46,300 nucleotides of DNA from a virus, in IMG/VR virus record IMGVR_UViG_3300048088_000032, positions 1 through 46,300 of that record. The stretch is one strand, 5' to 3'. The position numbers and the translations under genes are program-made. The notes beneath the pieces were generated by a model. That model had not been told where the DNA came from, did no database searches, and saw only the letters and a program-made list of their open reading frames with translations. Positions 23,531-32,292 of the stretch are shown here, in pieces. Numbering within the stretch: the first letter of the stretch is position 1; every line of letters begins with the position of its first letter.

Positions 23531-24631
23531 TCACACGCCGACCATCTGCGCCATGGCAAACGGCTGGCGAAGAATGAAACCCGCCGAGCCTTGCGCCATC
23601 TTCTGCTTGTATGCCGACAGTTCGCGAACGACCGGACCTGCCCACAGCTTCGCGTTGAAGCTGCAATAACCGGAGTCCTGACCGGTTGCGTCCGGGCACC
23701 AGAGTTGCACGATCTCACCGATCGCCGAACCTTGCGGGTTCTGTGCGGTCAGCGCGCCGTATTGCACAGCGGTCTTGACTTCCAGGTTCGGGAAGTTGTT
23801 CTTCAACAGCGCCGCCACGTTCACGTTGAACGTGTTCGTTGCGGTCATCGCACCTTCGCGGCTCGGCGACATTGCCAGCACGAAGCGCGACTTGGTGTTG
23901 ATGCGACCCGACGACTGGTTGATGAGCTGGATCACGAGACCTTGAATGTCCTCGAAAATCTCGTTCGCCGTGGCATTGATCGCGGTACCATTCAGCCACG
24001 CCACGCCACCATTAGCCTTCGGTGCCGGGGCAATTGCCGGGTAGAGCGACGGATCATTCAGCGCCCCGTAGTTCTGGAGACCGTCGACGCCCTTGAAGTA
24101 CGTCAGGTTCTGGAACTTGTTCAGGCCGTCGATCGCAGCTTCTTTCTGCTCGGCGACGAATCCGATCTTCGCGAGGCCGACGCGGTCGATCTCAAGATCA
24201 CCGTACTCGACGATGGTCTGATACAGATACGGCTGGCGTTCCGGAAAGTTCGTGTTGATTCCGGCGCGACCGTTGTTGTTGTGATCACCATACGAGGAAA
24301 CTTCGTAGGTACGTTCCACAACCGGGAAGATCAGCGTCGTGCTGGTCCATTCGCCTTTCTGCTTCTCGCCGAAGATGTCGGCGCCTTCGTTGGCCGCCGT
24401 CAGGACTCGGAGAATGTCCGGGTCCATGAAGAAGGTCAGGTATGCCGGGACGCCGGAGTTCGGAGCCGTAACGAGTGCCGGCTGGGCATCCATCGCGAGA
24501 TTGAGGTTTTCTTTCCACTCCGGGCGGCAGAATGCCTGCGTTCCCGGAAAGTCGATACCCCAGCGCGTGCGGTGATAGTCAATCGCTGCCCGCTGGTCGG
24601 CGGGCGACATGTCATATGCCAGTTTGGGCAT
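23531..24631 (-). CDS. Major capsid protein, DUF2184-like
   Basis: 366 residues. FFMDPDILRVLTAANEGADIFGEKQKGEWT, YQTIVEYGDLEIDRVGLAKIGF, NGRAGINTNFPERQPYLYQT and the C-terminal FILRQPFAMAQMVGV are the DUF2184 major-capsid pattern. It is the main shell protein, HK97-fold by family. The gene is flanked on both sides by strong terminators, as would suit a separately measured, very abundant mRNA. ATG 24631 has an AAAGGA ribosome-binding site. Confidence 0.85.
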   Translation of the reverse strand: MPKLAYDMSPADQRAAIDYHRTRWGIDFPGTQAFCRPEWKENLNLAMDAQPALVTAPNSGVPAYLTFFMDPDILRVLTAANEGADIFGEKQKGEWTSTTLIFPVVERTYEVSSYGDHNNNGRAGINTNFPERQPYLYQTIVEYGDLEIDRVGLAKIGFVAEQKEAAIDGLNKFQNLTYFKGVDGLQNYGALNDPSLYPAIAPAPKANGGVAWLNGTAINATANEIFEDIQGLVIQLINQSSGRINTKSRFVLAMSPSREGAMTATNTFNVNVAALLKNNFPNLEVKTAVQYGALTAQNPQGSAIGEIVQLWCPDATGQDSGYCSFNAKLWAGPVVRELSAYKQKMAQGSAGFILRQPFAMAQMVGV

Positions 24632-24651
24632 GATTTAATCCTTTGGGCAAT

Positions 24652-24675
24652 AAAAAAGCCGCCCTTAGGCGGCTT
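24652..24675 (-). terminator. Intrinsic terminator before the major capsid gene
   Basis: 8-bp stem 24656-24663 / 24668-24675, 4-nt loop, six T and ATTGCC on the minus strand, then the ribosome-binding site of the capsid gene. Confidence 0.8.
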
Positions 24676-24700
24676 GATGCGTTGATGGTGGACTGTGGCG

Positions 24701-25606
24701 TTAGCCGAGAACCCAGGTGGTCATCTTGACCAGTTCGCCCGGTGCGGCGACGGAAGCGGCGACCCATTTCGTCTGGGTGCCGGCCGCGACCGTGATCGTT
24801 CCGGATGCGAAGGTCTGACCGATGTTCACGGCGTACGTCCCGTTGCCACCAGTGCCCGTCAGGAAATCCGTGATAGCGGTGCCAGCGGTAATGCCACTAC
24901 CGCTCAAGGCATCGCCGAGTGCCAGGGCGCCCGAGCCGACAGCCGTCACCGTGAGCGTGCCGCCAGAGCCGGTAATTGCCGTGCTGGCGACCGTCTGTGC
25001 GGCGCTGACCTGATAGGTGCCGATGCCGCCGGCCGTGCCAGTGAGCTGGCTGAGAATCTGCGTGCCAGCGGTGACGTTCGTGCCGCTGATCGTCTGGCCG
25101 TTCGTCAGAACCCCGGTCGTGACCGCGGTAACCGTCAGCGTCGTGCCGGCGATCGATCCCGTCACCACGTTAGCAGCGATCGAGCCAGTCACGGTTGCGC
25201 CAGTGAAGTTCGAGCCGAACTGAACTGCACCGGTGGAGTTCTGCGCATAAGCAGCCTGGCCGACCGCGGTCGTGCTCGATCCGGCGTTCACAACCCAGAA
25301 GCCGCCCGCGCTGAACAGCGTGATCGGCGCGCCCTGGTAAATGGTGAGCGTGCGCTCGGCGAGGTAGTCGGTGATGATGGCTTGCTGGTCACGCAGCACG
25401 AAGCCCGAAGGTGCGCCAGCGCCGTAGTTGTTCACGGTGCGGCCGTCTTCCGGGTTGACCCAGGCGAAACGGCCAACAGTGACGCCACCGGGACCGGCGA
25501 CGAGTGCGCCTTGACCGGCATTGACGGTCGCGCGCGGGTTGTTATCGCAGAAGTCACCCAGTACTGCGGGTGCCGCCTGCACATTGACTTGACGGGGGAA
25601 TCCCAT
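24701..25606 (-). CDS. Capsid decoration/cement protein with repeated beta domains
   Basis: 301 residues. The N-terminal 135 residues ([29 protein letters not shown], then [25 protein letters not shown]) match Gp24-type cement proteins. Residues about 145-275 are two copies of a domain with [20 protein letters not shown] and [14 protein letters not shown]-like ends, which occurs singly in the baseplate J protein here. These domains probably project from the capsid. Located immediately upstream of the major capsid gene. Confidence 0.75.
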   Translation of the reverse strand: MGFPRQVNVQAAPAVLGDFCDNNPRATVNAGQGALVAGPGGVTVGRFAWVNPEDGRTVNNYGAGAPSGFVLRDQQAIITDYLAERTLTIYQGAPITLFSAGGFWVVNAGSSTTAVGQAAYAQNSTGAVQFGSNFTGATVTGSIAANVVTGSIAGTTLTVTAVTTGVLTNGQTISGTNVTAGTQILSQLTGTAGGIGTYQVSAAQTVASTAITGSGGTLTVTAVGSGALALGDALSGSGITAGTAITDFLTGTGGNGTYAVNIGQTFASGTITVAAGTQTKWVAASVAAPGELVKMTTWVLG

Positions 25607-25629
25607 GTTCTACTCCTGTGTCCTGTTGA

Positions 25630-25980
25630 TTAGCGGCCGAGGCGATGCGCGTTCGGGAAGGCGTCCGAAAAATCGCCCGGTAGCTGGCTGTCCGATGCGA
25701 TGCGCGCCTTCGGCGGAGCATCACCCGGCTTCGGCTGGGCAACCAGCACAGCCTTGTATGCGCTCGGGTGGACGCCAGCGACGTCGATCTTGAGCACGTC
25801 GAGGGCTGCCTTGTAGATGGCCTCGGCGCTGTCCATGGCGGTCAGCTTGCCGACATACGGCTTGGCGATTTCTTCGGCTTCAGCGATGCCGCGCAGGCGG
25901 GCGATCGTCTTCTGTTCTGCATCGCGCGCTGCTGCGTCGCAGGCGAGTTTGATCGCCTTGTCCATTGCTGCCTTGCTCAT
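25630..25980 (-). CDS. Nested scaffold protein (internal start)
   Basis: 116 residues in the same frame as the protease fusion, starting at ATG 25980. A perfect AAGGAG ribosome-binding site (25990-25995) stands 9 nt before it, inside the coding region. The product ([18 protein letters not shown], then an extended Ala/Lys/Glu helix, [18 protein letters not shown] end) has a scaffolding-protein look. This matches lambda C/Nu3, where the scaffold is a C-terminal in-frame part of the protease. Predicted from the site, not proven. Confidence 0.6.
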   Translation of the reverse strand: MSKAAMDKAIKLACDAAARDAEQKTIARLRGIAEAEEIAKPYVGKLTAMDSAEAIYKAALDVLKIDVAGVHPSAYKAVLVAQPKPGDAPPKARIASDSQLPGDFSDAFPNAHRLGR

Positions 25981-27552
25981 CGGAAGCGGCTCCTTGTTCG
26001 TGTCATCGCGCGGGGTTGCGTTTGCGCCACCCGGCGTTTGCGGCGGTTCATCCATTGCGGCGGGATCGGCAGGTTCTGCCGGCGTCGGTTCGTCGACCGC
26101 CTGACCGGCAGCCGGCGCGCTCAATTTGGCTTCGATCTGTGCGAGGTCTTCGTCGCTGATCTTGCCGCGAAGCATGTCGAGGATTTCGGCGCACTTCGGA
26201 TCGACGTTGTCTTCGGCGACATCGTCGTTATCCGGCTGTTCACCATCCAGCTTGTCGAGCAACTCGACGACATCTGCCAGATCGGTGTCCTGCGCCAGAT
26301 GGGACTTGATCGCAGCAACGATGCCAGGCTTCTTCACCAGCCAGTTGCTTTTTTTCACGCCCGCCAGAATCGAGTTCAGATCGATTGCGGCATCAGCGGC
26401 CATCTTCGGCTTCAGGACGGCGAGCAACGCCCCCTTAGCCATTACAGCTTTCTTACTCAGGGACTTGCTCACTGTTAGTGCTCCCATAGGGTTAATAGAA
26501 TCTGCTACAAGGACGTCAGGGCCTGCTCGGCCCTTTTCTACGAGTGCTACGTGGTTGAATCTGAGATTGCGTATGACCCCGTCATAAGGGACGCCCTCAT
26601 ACGTTCCCGGCGTCATGTCCGGGTCGTAGTAGTAGGCGCTGGAGATTTCCTGCTGCGCTCCGGTCTCGATTCCCCGGATAGCCCTATCGGTCCAGATGAC
26701 AAGCGAGTTGTCGAGATAGGGCGCGTTGAACGCGGCGTCTGTGCCAGTCGACCCGACAATCAGATCGGGGCGGTGGTCCGAGGAATTGACCGGAACGTGT
26801 TCGCTCAGAACCGGGATGTTGTTCGCGGTCGACGCAGCCTTAGCGAGTTCGTCCGGATCGCGGAGCAGCATGTAGATGCGCTCGGGCTCGAGGCCCAACT
26901 TGTCCCAGTCGGGGATTTCATTGCCGCGGTACGGGCAGACGTTTGCCTTGCTAATGTGCGTCAGCTCGACGTGCATGCGGCCGTCCTGGTCCGTCATGCG
27001 CACGCTGGCCTTGTCGAAGGCGAGGCGGTCCATTGCTGGCTTGTCGTCGTCGGCTGTCTGAGTGCCCAGAGCAACCTCGACGGTGCCCTTGACGCCAGGG
27101 TGAAGGGGCTGCGGCGGCTCGTCGAGCTTCGCCCACTTGAACGCGGTGTGTTCCTCGCGTTGCAGCTTGGGCGTGAACTTGCGCATGATGTCCATGCGGA
27201 ACGTGATGAAGTCGACGCCCTCCAGATCCTCGACGCTCGTCATGAGGCGAAGTTCGCCATAGGGGAGGCCGCCGATCTCTTCACGAGTCTCGCGGATCGC
27301 CGTTTGCTCGGGCGTTTCGTTATCGTCTGCTTTGCCGCCGGGGAAATCCCATTCGTTCGGATGATTCGACGTCGGGCTACGCAGAAGGAACAGGGCTTCG
27401 CCATCAGGCGTCACCATACAGATGCCAGCGCCGCGAATCTTTTCGTCCTTCGCGACAAACTCCTTTCCGACACTCTTGGGGATGCCGAGATTGCTTTTCC
27501 CCTCAGCCGCGGCGTACATCGCGCGCTTCTGCTTTTCGGATACGGTCGGCAT
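25630..27552 (-). CDS. NUDIX hydrolase fused to capsid maturation protease (DUF2213) and scaffold
   Basis: 640 residues from ATG 27552. Residues 1-35 are a basic [12 protein letters not shown] segment; 39-150 a NUDIX domain with a complete box ([24 protein letters not shown], residues 72-95) that would bind metal and cleave a nucleoside diphosphate-linked substrate. Residues about 172-350 are a DUF2213 prohead-protease-like domain ([41 protein letters not shown]); 350-640 is an acidic, Ala/Pro-rich scaffold-like tail. Fusion of a NUDIX enzyme to a protease is the odd point. It lies upstream of capsid genes. A small overlapping gene precedes it by 2 nt. Confidence 0.75.
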   Translation of the reverse strand: MPTVSEKQKRAMYAAAEGKSNLGIPKSVGKEFVAKDEKIRGAGICMVTPDGEALFLLRSPTSNHPNEWDFPGGKADDNETPEQTAIRETREEIGGLPYGELRLMTSVEDLEGVDFITFRMDIMRKFTPKLQREEHTAFKWAKLDEPPQPLHPGVKGTVEVALGTQTADDDKPAMDRLAFDKASVRMTDQDGRMHVELTHISKANVCPYRGNEIPDWDKLGLEPERIYMLLRDPDELAKAASTANNIPVLSEHVPVNSSDHRPDLIVGSTGTDAAFNAPYLDNSLVIWTDRAIRGIETGAQQEISSAYYYDPDMTPGTYEGVPYDGVIRNLRFNHVALVEKGRAGPDVLVADSINPMGALTVSKSLSKKAVMAKGALLAVLKPKMAADAAIDLNSILAGVKKSNWLVKKPGIVAAIKSHLAQDTDLADVVELLDKLDGEQPDNDDVAEDNVDPKCAEILDMLRGKISDEDLAQIEAKLSAPAAGQAVDEPTPAEPADPAAMDEPPQTPGGANATPRDDTNKEPLPMSKAAMDKAIKLACDAAARDAEQKTIARLRGIAEAEEIAKPYVGKLTAMDSAEAIYKAALDVLKIDVAGVHPSAYKAVLVAQPKPGDAPPKARIASDSQLPGDFSDAFPNAHRLGR

Positions 27553-27554
27553 GG

Positions 27555-27713
27555 CTATGTGCAGGTAATGCGTACGCCACGCATGGCGACGCGCGATGCG
27601 ATGAGGGCGGCTCGATCGGCGCCCACGAACGGGAAGATTGCGAAAGCGCAGATTTTCGCTGCGGGCATTGCCCAGCGCGCGAATTTCACGTTGACTCGAA
27701 TCACGCACTCCAT
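27555..27713 (-). CDS. Small basic hydrophobic protein
   Basis: 52 residues from ATG 27713, starting [18 protein letters not shown] with a hydrophobic middle ([20 protein letters not shown]) and RGVRITCT end. The ATG lies 1 nt after the upstream TGA (TGATATG) and the stop lies 2 nt before the next start, so it fits the reading chain exactly. Short proteins of this kind, one membrane-like helix with a basic start, are often found next to phage protease genes. Function unknown. Confidence 0.55.
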   Translation of the reverse strand: MECVIRVNVKFARWAMPAAKICAFAIFPFVGADRAALIASRVAMRGVRITCT

Positions 27714-27714
27714 A

Positions 27715-28005
27715 TCAAGTGCCCACTGCGATATTCAGACCCACAACACCGGATAACGTGATCGCTGCGAGGTTGGTGTTGACGCCTATCGTCAAGGCGA
27801 CGGGCGATCCGGGGAGGACCGCCATCGCTTCGTATTGGACGGCTTCCACCGCGTCATCGCCCATCGCCACGAATACGACACGCTGACCGAGATTGGTCAC
27901 GATTGCGACTGTAGGCGAACCGGTCGTCGGCAGTTCGACGGATGACGACACATTGGTCGCCTGTAGTTCGACGGCGTCAGTCGGTGCGAAAGATGGGATA
28001 GTCAT
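27715..28005 (-). CDS. Small hypothetical head-region protein
   Basis: 96 residues, Val/Thr/Ala-rich and beta-like (VELQATNVSSSVELPTTGSPTVAIVTNLGQ, VALTIGVNTNLAAITLSG). No Cys or charge clusters. ATGA overlap with the gene on its right. In the head operon between morphogenesis protein and protease; may be a minor head component. Not recognised. Confidence 0.55.
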   Translation of the reverse strand: MTIPSFAPTDAVELQATNVSSSVELPTTGSPTVAIVTNLGQRVVFVAMGDDAVEAVQYEAMAVLPGSPVALTIGVNTNLAAITLSGVVGLNIAVGT

Positions 28006-28196
28006 TTCACAAGCTCATGAATGGGGTGATACGGGTGAAATGGAAACCCTGCTTCGGCATTGATGCGGATCACATCCTCAATCGGAGGAAACCCCCGGCG
28101 CCACTTATGTTCATCACGCCAACGAGCGGCATCCCGATCCCATTCATCCACCGCCGGATCTTTGGGCTTCTGTTTGAACCAGTTGAGGATTGCCAT
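28002..28196 (-). CDS. Small hypothetical protein
   Basis: 64 residues, rich in Trp, Arg and Asp (NWFKQKPKDPAVDEWDRDAARWRDEHKWRRGF), then a Pro/His-rich end. The start follows the upstream TGA by one base (TGATATG), the stop overlaps the next ATG. Translationally coupled head-region gene of unknown role. Confidence 0.6.
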   Translation of the reverse strand: MAILNWFKQKPKDPAVDEWDRDAARWRDEHKWRRGFPPIEDVIRINAEAGFPFHPYHPIHELVK

Positions 28197-28197
28197 A

Positions 28198-29046
28198 TCA
28201 GTTGTCCAGTCCGGGGATGATGCTTTGCGCTGTGCATCTGCAGTTCGGCAGTTCGCCCGGCCAGATGTATTCGCCGTCGATCAAACATCCCTTCGCGATG
28301 TCGTAAATCTTTCCCTTGCCGCCGTCTGCCTGACTGGCTGCAACATGGGACTGGCGCGGATGCTTACCGCCATGCGAGTGGCGCCAATGCGCCTGCGTGA
28401 TGCCGAGTTCGGCCTGACGCGTGCGGTTGATTACCGCGGTCATCTTGTTGGCTTGGTCGCGCGCGATAAAAGCGGCCCGGCGTTTCGTGACGCCATATCG
28501 CTTGGTCAGTTCTTCGGTCAGATCACCGAGGTTGCGGCCTTGGGTCATTGACCGCATGACGAGACCTTCGACGTCGCTCAGATGCTGCTGAGCGATGCTC
28601 TTGATCAGCCCGACGTTCTCGCCCACTGCGGCCTGCATGGCATTGTTGACGTCAGCCGTTGTCTTGAACTTGACTGTGAATCCGGCGCTCTTAAGGATTG
28701 ACTCCAACTGAACGTCCGTTGCTCCGGCCGCCCGGTCGACAAAATACTGGGCGAGTTCGTCGGCGCCCTTGTCGAACGCCTTCATCCAGCGCCGCGACAT
28801 ACGGTGGATCGCCCGGCGCATGGCGTTAGCGGGGCTGCCGTCGCGGAAAGACTCGAATCCGGCGTCCTGTGCTAGGCTAGGCGGTGGGTTTGCCCGGTAT
28901 TGAGCGGTGATCCAGTAGCTGAGCGACTTGTGAAGCGCGTCCACCCATTTCTGTAGCGCGCGGTTATACGACGCCTCAATACCAGCGTTTGCCCGCACCG
29001 GCCGCAGGACAACATCCTTGCCGGTCGGAGAAACGAGCTTTGCCAT
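28198..29046 (-). CDS. Head morphogenesis protein, Mu F / SPP1 gp7-like
   Basis: 282 residues. The C-terminal part (about 185-280) has ARDQANKMTAVINRTRQAELGI, HWRHSHGGKHPRQSHVAASQADG and GELPNCRCTAQSII, the Mu gpF-like minor head protein motif with the closing C-x-C. The N-terminal helices contact the portal. It follows the portal in gene order, as usual. An opposite-strand gene is inserted between the two. Confidence 0.85.
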   Translation of the reverse strand: MAKLVSPTGKDVVLRPVRANAGIEASYNRALQKWVDALHKSLSYWITAQYRANPPPSLAQDAGFESFRDGSPANAMRRAIHRMSRRWMKAFDKGADELAQYFVDRAAGATDVQLESILKSAGFTVKFKTTADVNNAMQAAVGENVGLIKSIAQQHLSDVEGLVMRSMTQGRNLGDLTEELTKRYGVTKRRAAFIARDQANKMTAVINRTRQAELGITQAHWRHSHGGKHPRQSHVAASQADGGKGKIYDIAKGCLIDGEYIWPGELPNCRCTAQSIIPGLDN

Positions 29047-29057
29047 CAGGAGCCAGA

Positions 29058-29306
29058 ATGAAAGAAGGAATTGCGGTCGACTATGTCGGCTACGACCACG
29101 AAGAGCCGCAGCGCGTCGTGGTCTATGTCGGCGAGAACGACGAATACTCGGCGCGCTTTAACCTGTCTGATCTGCTTGATACCGAGCTGGACATGTTCAA
29201 GCTGAAAAGCGGCCTGACAGACAGTGCCGGCAAGCCGCGTTTCGATGCGATGGAGTTGGAGCTAACCGAAATGGTCAGGCGAATCAGGGCGATCAAGTAC
29301 GGCTAG
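29058..29306 (+). CDS. Acidic 82-residue protein (moron)
   Basis: Plus-strand gene between the portal and morphogenesis genes, where no minus-strand gene exists. Start ATG 29058 has an AGGAG ribosome-binding site (29048-29052). The product is acidic (MKEGIAVDYVGYDHEEPQRV, then beta strands and an ELTEMVRRIRAIKYG helix) with no known motif. A longer frame upstream is not needed. Its TAG and the portal's stop share a CTAG. Independent orientation and good codon pattern mark it as an accessory gene. Function unknown. Confidence 0.7.
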   Translation: MKEGIAVDYVGYDHEEPQRVVVYVGENDEYSARFNLSDLLDTELDMFKLKSGLTDSAGKPRFDAMELELTEMVRRIRAIKYG

Positions 29307-30871
29307 ACCGTCTCTTCCTCGCCTTCTTCCTGCTCATTGCCGGTCAGCTTCTCGGCATGAACCTCTAGGCCAACCTCAGGATTCGGCGGCTCAGGCATCA
29401 GGCTCAGGTCGAGCCCCGCATAGGGAGAATCAACTTCACCCGCCACGCGACTCCGGCTTTCTTCCGGCGCGATTACTGCGGCGCCGATCAGAACCGCATC
29501 CGTATCGGCCTCGACCTTCCGGATATTCGCGCGCTTCTCTTCATCCATCGTGCGCATCGGCTCCCATTCGAAACCAATCTCGGGATCGATTTCGCCGAAG
29601 AGCGATAGCTGAACGACGTTCAGGATCTTCGACAGGTGCGGCGTGTAGATCTGCTGATTGGCCGATAGTGTGTCTTGGAAGACCTCAATCTCACCGTCTG
29701 ACGTGGCGTTCAGGCCGCTCGGCGTAATGCCGGTCAGATAGACCAGAGGCAACCCGGTCGGCGCGCACATCTGCTCCTGGCTTTGCGCCTGAAGCTTGTC
29801 CAGACTACCCAGCGGGGCAGAGATGTTGTCGAACTCTTCGTCGCTCTTGCTGATCGCATTGACGCCGTGATTGTCACGGGTCAAATTGAACAGGCTCATC
29901 CGGTTGTAGAAGTTAGACAAACCTTCTGCATTGGTGAGTTGCGACATGTCCGTCTTGAGCGTCCACACCGTGAAGGCGTGGATCAGATCAGATACGGACT
30001 GACGCGTACGAAGCCAGTTATCGACGTACGGCTTGATCATCTGCGACAGCGACAGGCCCGCAAACGCATACGCCGGCTTGAGGATGTCGGGCACTTCCCG
30101 CGTGACGACCGTCAACAGGCGGCTGGAGTGAATCTCCTTGCCCATGACGAACCAACTCGTCGGCTTGTAGAACGTCGTATCCAGCGGGTCGTTGGCGTTG
30201 TACCGGTTCGGGTATGACCAGTTCGGATCGATGACCGTCAGGCGCTTGATTGAGCCTAGTCCAATCTTGGCTGGTGACTCGACCAGTTCCGTCTTCAACT
30301 CGGCTGTGTCGATCTGGTCCGAGACCATACCGACGTCGATGAAGATCTGCGAGCGACCGAAGAATCCATCCTGCTCAATCGCTTCGCGGAACTTGGCCTG
30401 CACATTCAGGCGCTTGAATTCGGCTTCGATCTTCTTGATCTTGTCCGACTTGTCTACTTCGCCCGACGCCTTGATCTTGACCCACTTGCGGGTCATTTCC
30501 CGCGCGTAGACCTCAGCGGGCTTACGGAACTCGGGTATCTGCGCCCAGTTGGCAAGCGCAACGAAGCCGGGGAAAGCATAGCCCTGCTCGAATGCCGTAT
30601 TGATGTTGTCCAACAGACCGAAACTGAGGGCGGAGCTTTCGCTGTAGCCCGCGTCCATCGCGATCTTGGCGCCAGTCCGCTCAGGGGGCAGAACGCCCTT
30701 GAGCGGCTCGTAGGGGCGAAACAATTGCTCTTTGTTGACCTTCGTCGCCGGCTTAGCGCGCATCGCCAGCAATGCATCAAACGTCACCTTCATTGCCGCA
30801 GACTTCGCCGGCGCGATGGGCGCGACGTGCTGCGCGGCCATCTGGGCTTTTTTGCGTTGTCTGCGGTTCAT
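29303..30871 (-). CDS. Portal protein, DUF1073-like
   Basis: 522 residues. FGLLDNINTAFEQGYAFPGF, EDGFFGRSQIFIDVG-like region, LTVIDPNWSYPNRYNANDPLD, HSSRLLTVVTREVPDI and LYLTGITPSGLNATSDGE-type motifs belong to the DUF1073 portal family (anti-CBASS Acb1-related naming is used for some fusions, but this is a full-length portal). It forms the dodecameric channel at the unique capsid vertex. The C-terminus is acidic. ATGA overlap with the terminase gene. Confidence 0.85.
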   Translation of the reverse strand: MNRRQRKKAQMAAQHVAPIAPAKSAAMKVTFDALLAMRAKPATKVNKEQLFRPYEPLKGVLPPERTGAKIAMDAGYSESSALSFGLLDNINTAFEQGYAFPGFVALANWAQIPEFRKPAEVYAREMTRKWVKIKASGEVDKSDKIKKIEAEFKRLNVQAKFREAIEQDGFFGRSQIFIDVGMVSDQIDTAELKTELVESPAKIGLGSIKRLTVIDPNWSYPNRYNANDPLDTTFYKPTSWFVMGKEIHSSRLLTVVTREVPDILKPAYAFAGLSLSQMIKPYVDNWLRTRQSVSDLIHAFTVWTLKTDMSQLTNAEGLSNFYNRMSLFNLTRDNHGVNAISKSDEEFDNISAPLGSLDKLQAQSQEQMCAPTGLPLVYLTGITPSGLNATSDGEIEVFQDTLSANQQIYTPHLSKILNVVQLSLFGEIDPEIGFEWEPMRTMDEEKRANIRKVEADTDAVLIGAAVIAPEESRSRVAGEVDSPYAGLDLSLMPEPPNPEVGLEVHAEKLTGNEQEEGEEETV

Positions 30872-32292
30872 CGAGTGTGACCCATGCGGGCGAGTTGTTT
30901 GAGAGCGTCTTGCGATATCTGCATGGGCTCAAGACCGGGAGCAAATATCATCACGAAGGCATCAGCCAGGTTCGGCGACGCAACCTCACGTTTCGCCAGA
31001 TCCTTTTTGCTTTCAACCTTGACCTTGCCGTTGTTGTCGTAGTCCCGCTTGGGCGTGGACAACTCGTCAATCAACTGGTCGAGATAGGGAAGGTCGCTCG
31101 AGATGCTGATCATCTCGTCGTCGCTGAACTTCTCGCCCTTGCGGATAGCGTTGTAGGTATTGCGGAACCGATCGGCGACCAGCCACCATGTCTGGGCCTT
31201 CAGATTCAGGAACATGTCCTTGTTCTTCGTGCCCGTCTGGTATTCGGCGTCGGGCTTGAACACCGCGGCGCCAGCGTTGAACTTCTGATACTGGATGCGA
31301 CCGTCGACGACTGTGGAGTTCAGTTCGCCGAACTTGGCGCCTGCGCTTGCGCCGACACCAATAGAGTCGTACGTGACCGCCGCGCTGCGCTCCTGAGCGG
31401 CCTTCCAGACGCGAGTACAGGACTTGAGTAATTCGTCCTCACCAGCCTTCCAGAGGTCTGCCCACGACACCACAGAGCCATGCGCATACACATTTGCGCA
31501 CTTGTCCGAGCCAGAATCGGCAATGTCGTAACCGATGCGCTTGCGGCCCGAGGCTTCGAACCCTAGCACCTTGTGTGCATCGATCGCGGCCATGATCCAC
31601 GAACGCTTGATGATCGAATCGTCGTCGTTGTCCTTTGGGACGCCGAGGTAGATATGCGCGAACTCGTCTTCGTCTTCGTCCCTGGCTGCGGCGATGACAT
31701 CCAGCATCGTCTGCGACAGGAACGGATTCTCGTCGTAGTTGATGAGCCGGACTAATGTTCCAGGGGGCGGATTGATAACGAAACGACGATATGCGAAATC
31801 CGTCGCGAGCCGCGGGTTGAACACAATCCAGACCTGCGAGCCCTGTTTGCGGATCGTCGCCTCAAGGATCTTCCACTGCTCCTCGGTGAGGTTGTGGCCT
31901 TCCTCTATCCAGAGGACGTCGATACCTTCCAGCGACTTGATTTCGTCGATCGACCGCCACAAGCCATAAAACAGGAACTCGGCGCCCGTCTTGCGCCCGA
32001 TGATCTTGTTGTCGAGCACCCGGAACTGGCTGCTCAGCCCGAACCGGTCAATCTGGTTCTTGAGCAGGGTATATACCGACTCCTCAATCTTGTTCTGAAA
32101 CTGACGGACACAGAGAAAACGTAACTTTGCGTTGCTGGCCAGATATGTCGCGAACCCTGCTGCATCCCATGACTTGGACGATGCACGACCGCCATACAGG
32201 ACACGGTTCCGTACCGGCTTATCACCGACTATCTTTGCCGCCCAGAAGGCGCGCAGAACCGGATTCAGCGTCGGCGGGCTAGCTTGCTCCAT
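30868..32292 (-). CDS. terL: Terminase large subunit
   Basis: 474 residues from ATG 32292, a PBSX-type TerL. ATPase motifs: RVLYGGRASSKS (residues 30-41, Walker A-like, with A-S in place of G-S/G) and IDVLWIEEGHNL (Walker B). C-terminal nuclease region begins at KRIGYDIADSGSDKC (RNase H-like first Asp) and ends PNLADAFVMIFAPG. It cuts and pumps DNA through the portal. A GTG at 32334 would add 14 residues; I prefer the ATG because homologs begin near PPTLNPVLRAFW, though its ribosome-binding site is weak. It overlaps terS by 14 nt. Confidence 0.88.
   Translation of the reverse strand: MEQASPPTLNPVLRAFWAAKIVGDKPVRNRVLYGGRASSKSWDAAGFATYLASNAKLRFLCVRQFQNKIEESVYTLLKNQIDRFGLSSQFRVLDNKIIGRKTGAEFLFYGLWRSIDEIKSLEGIDVLWIEEGHNLTEEQWKILEATIRKQGSQVWIVFNPRLATDFAYRRFVINPPPGTLVRLINYDENPFLSQTMLDVIAAARDEDEDEFAHIYLGVPKDNDDDSIIKRSWIMAAIDAHKVLGFEASGRKRIGYDIADSGSDKCANVYAHGSVVSWADLWKAGEDELLKSCTRVWKAAQERSAAVTYDSIGVGASAGAKFGELNSTVVDGRIQYQKFNAGAAVFKPDAEYQTGTKNKDMFLNLKAQTWWLVADRFRNTYNAIRKGEKFSDDEMISISSDLPYLDQLIDELSTPKRDYDNNGKVKVESKKDLAKREVASPNLADAFVMIFAPGLEPMQISQDALKQLARMGHTR

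Noticed and set aside
23456-24685. Long plus-strand ORF opposite the capsid gene
   Set aside because: Antisense shadow of the DUF2184 gene; Arg/Val-rich product without known domains.
26551-27756. 401-codon plus-strand ORF opposite the protease fusion
   Set aside because: Shadow frame; NUDIX and protease motifs are on the minus strand.
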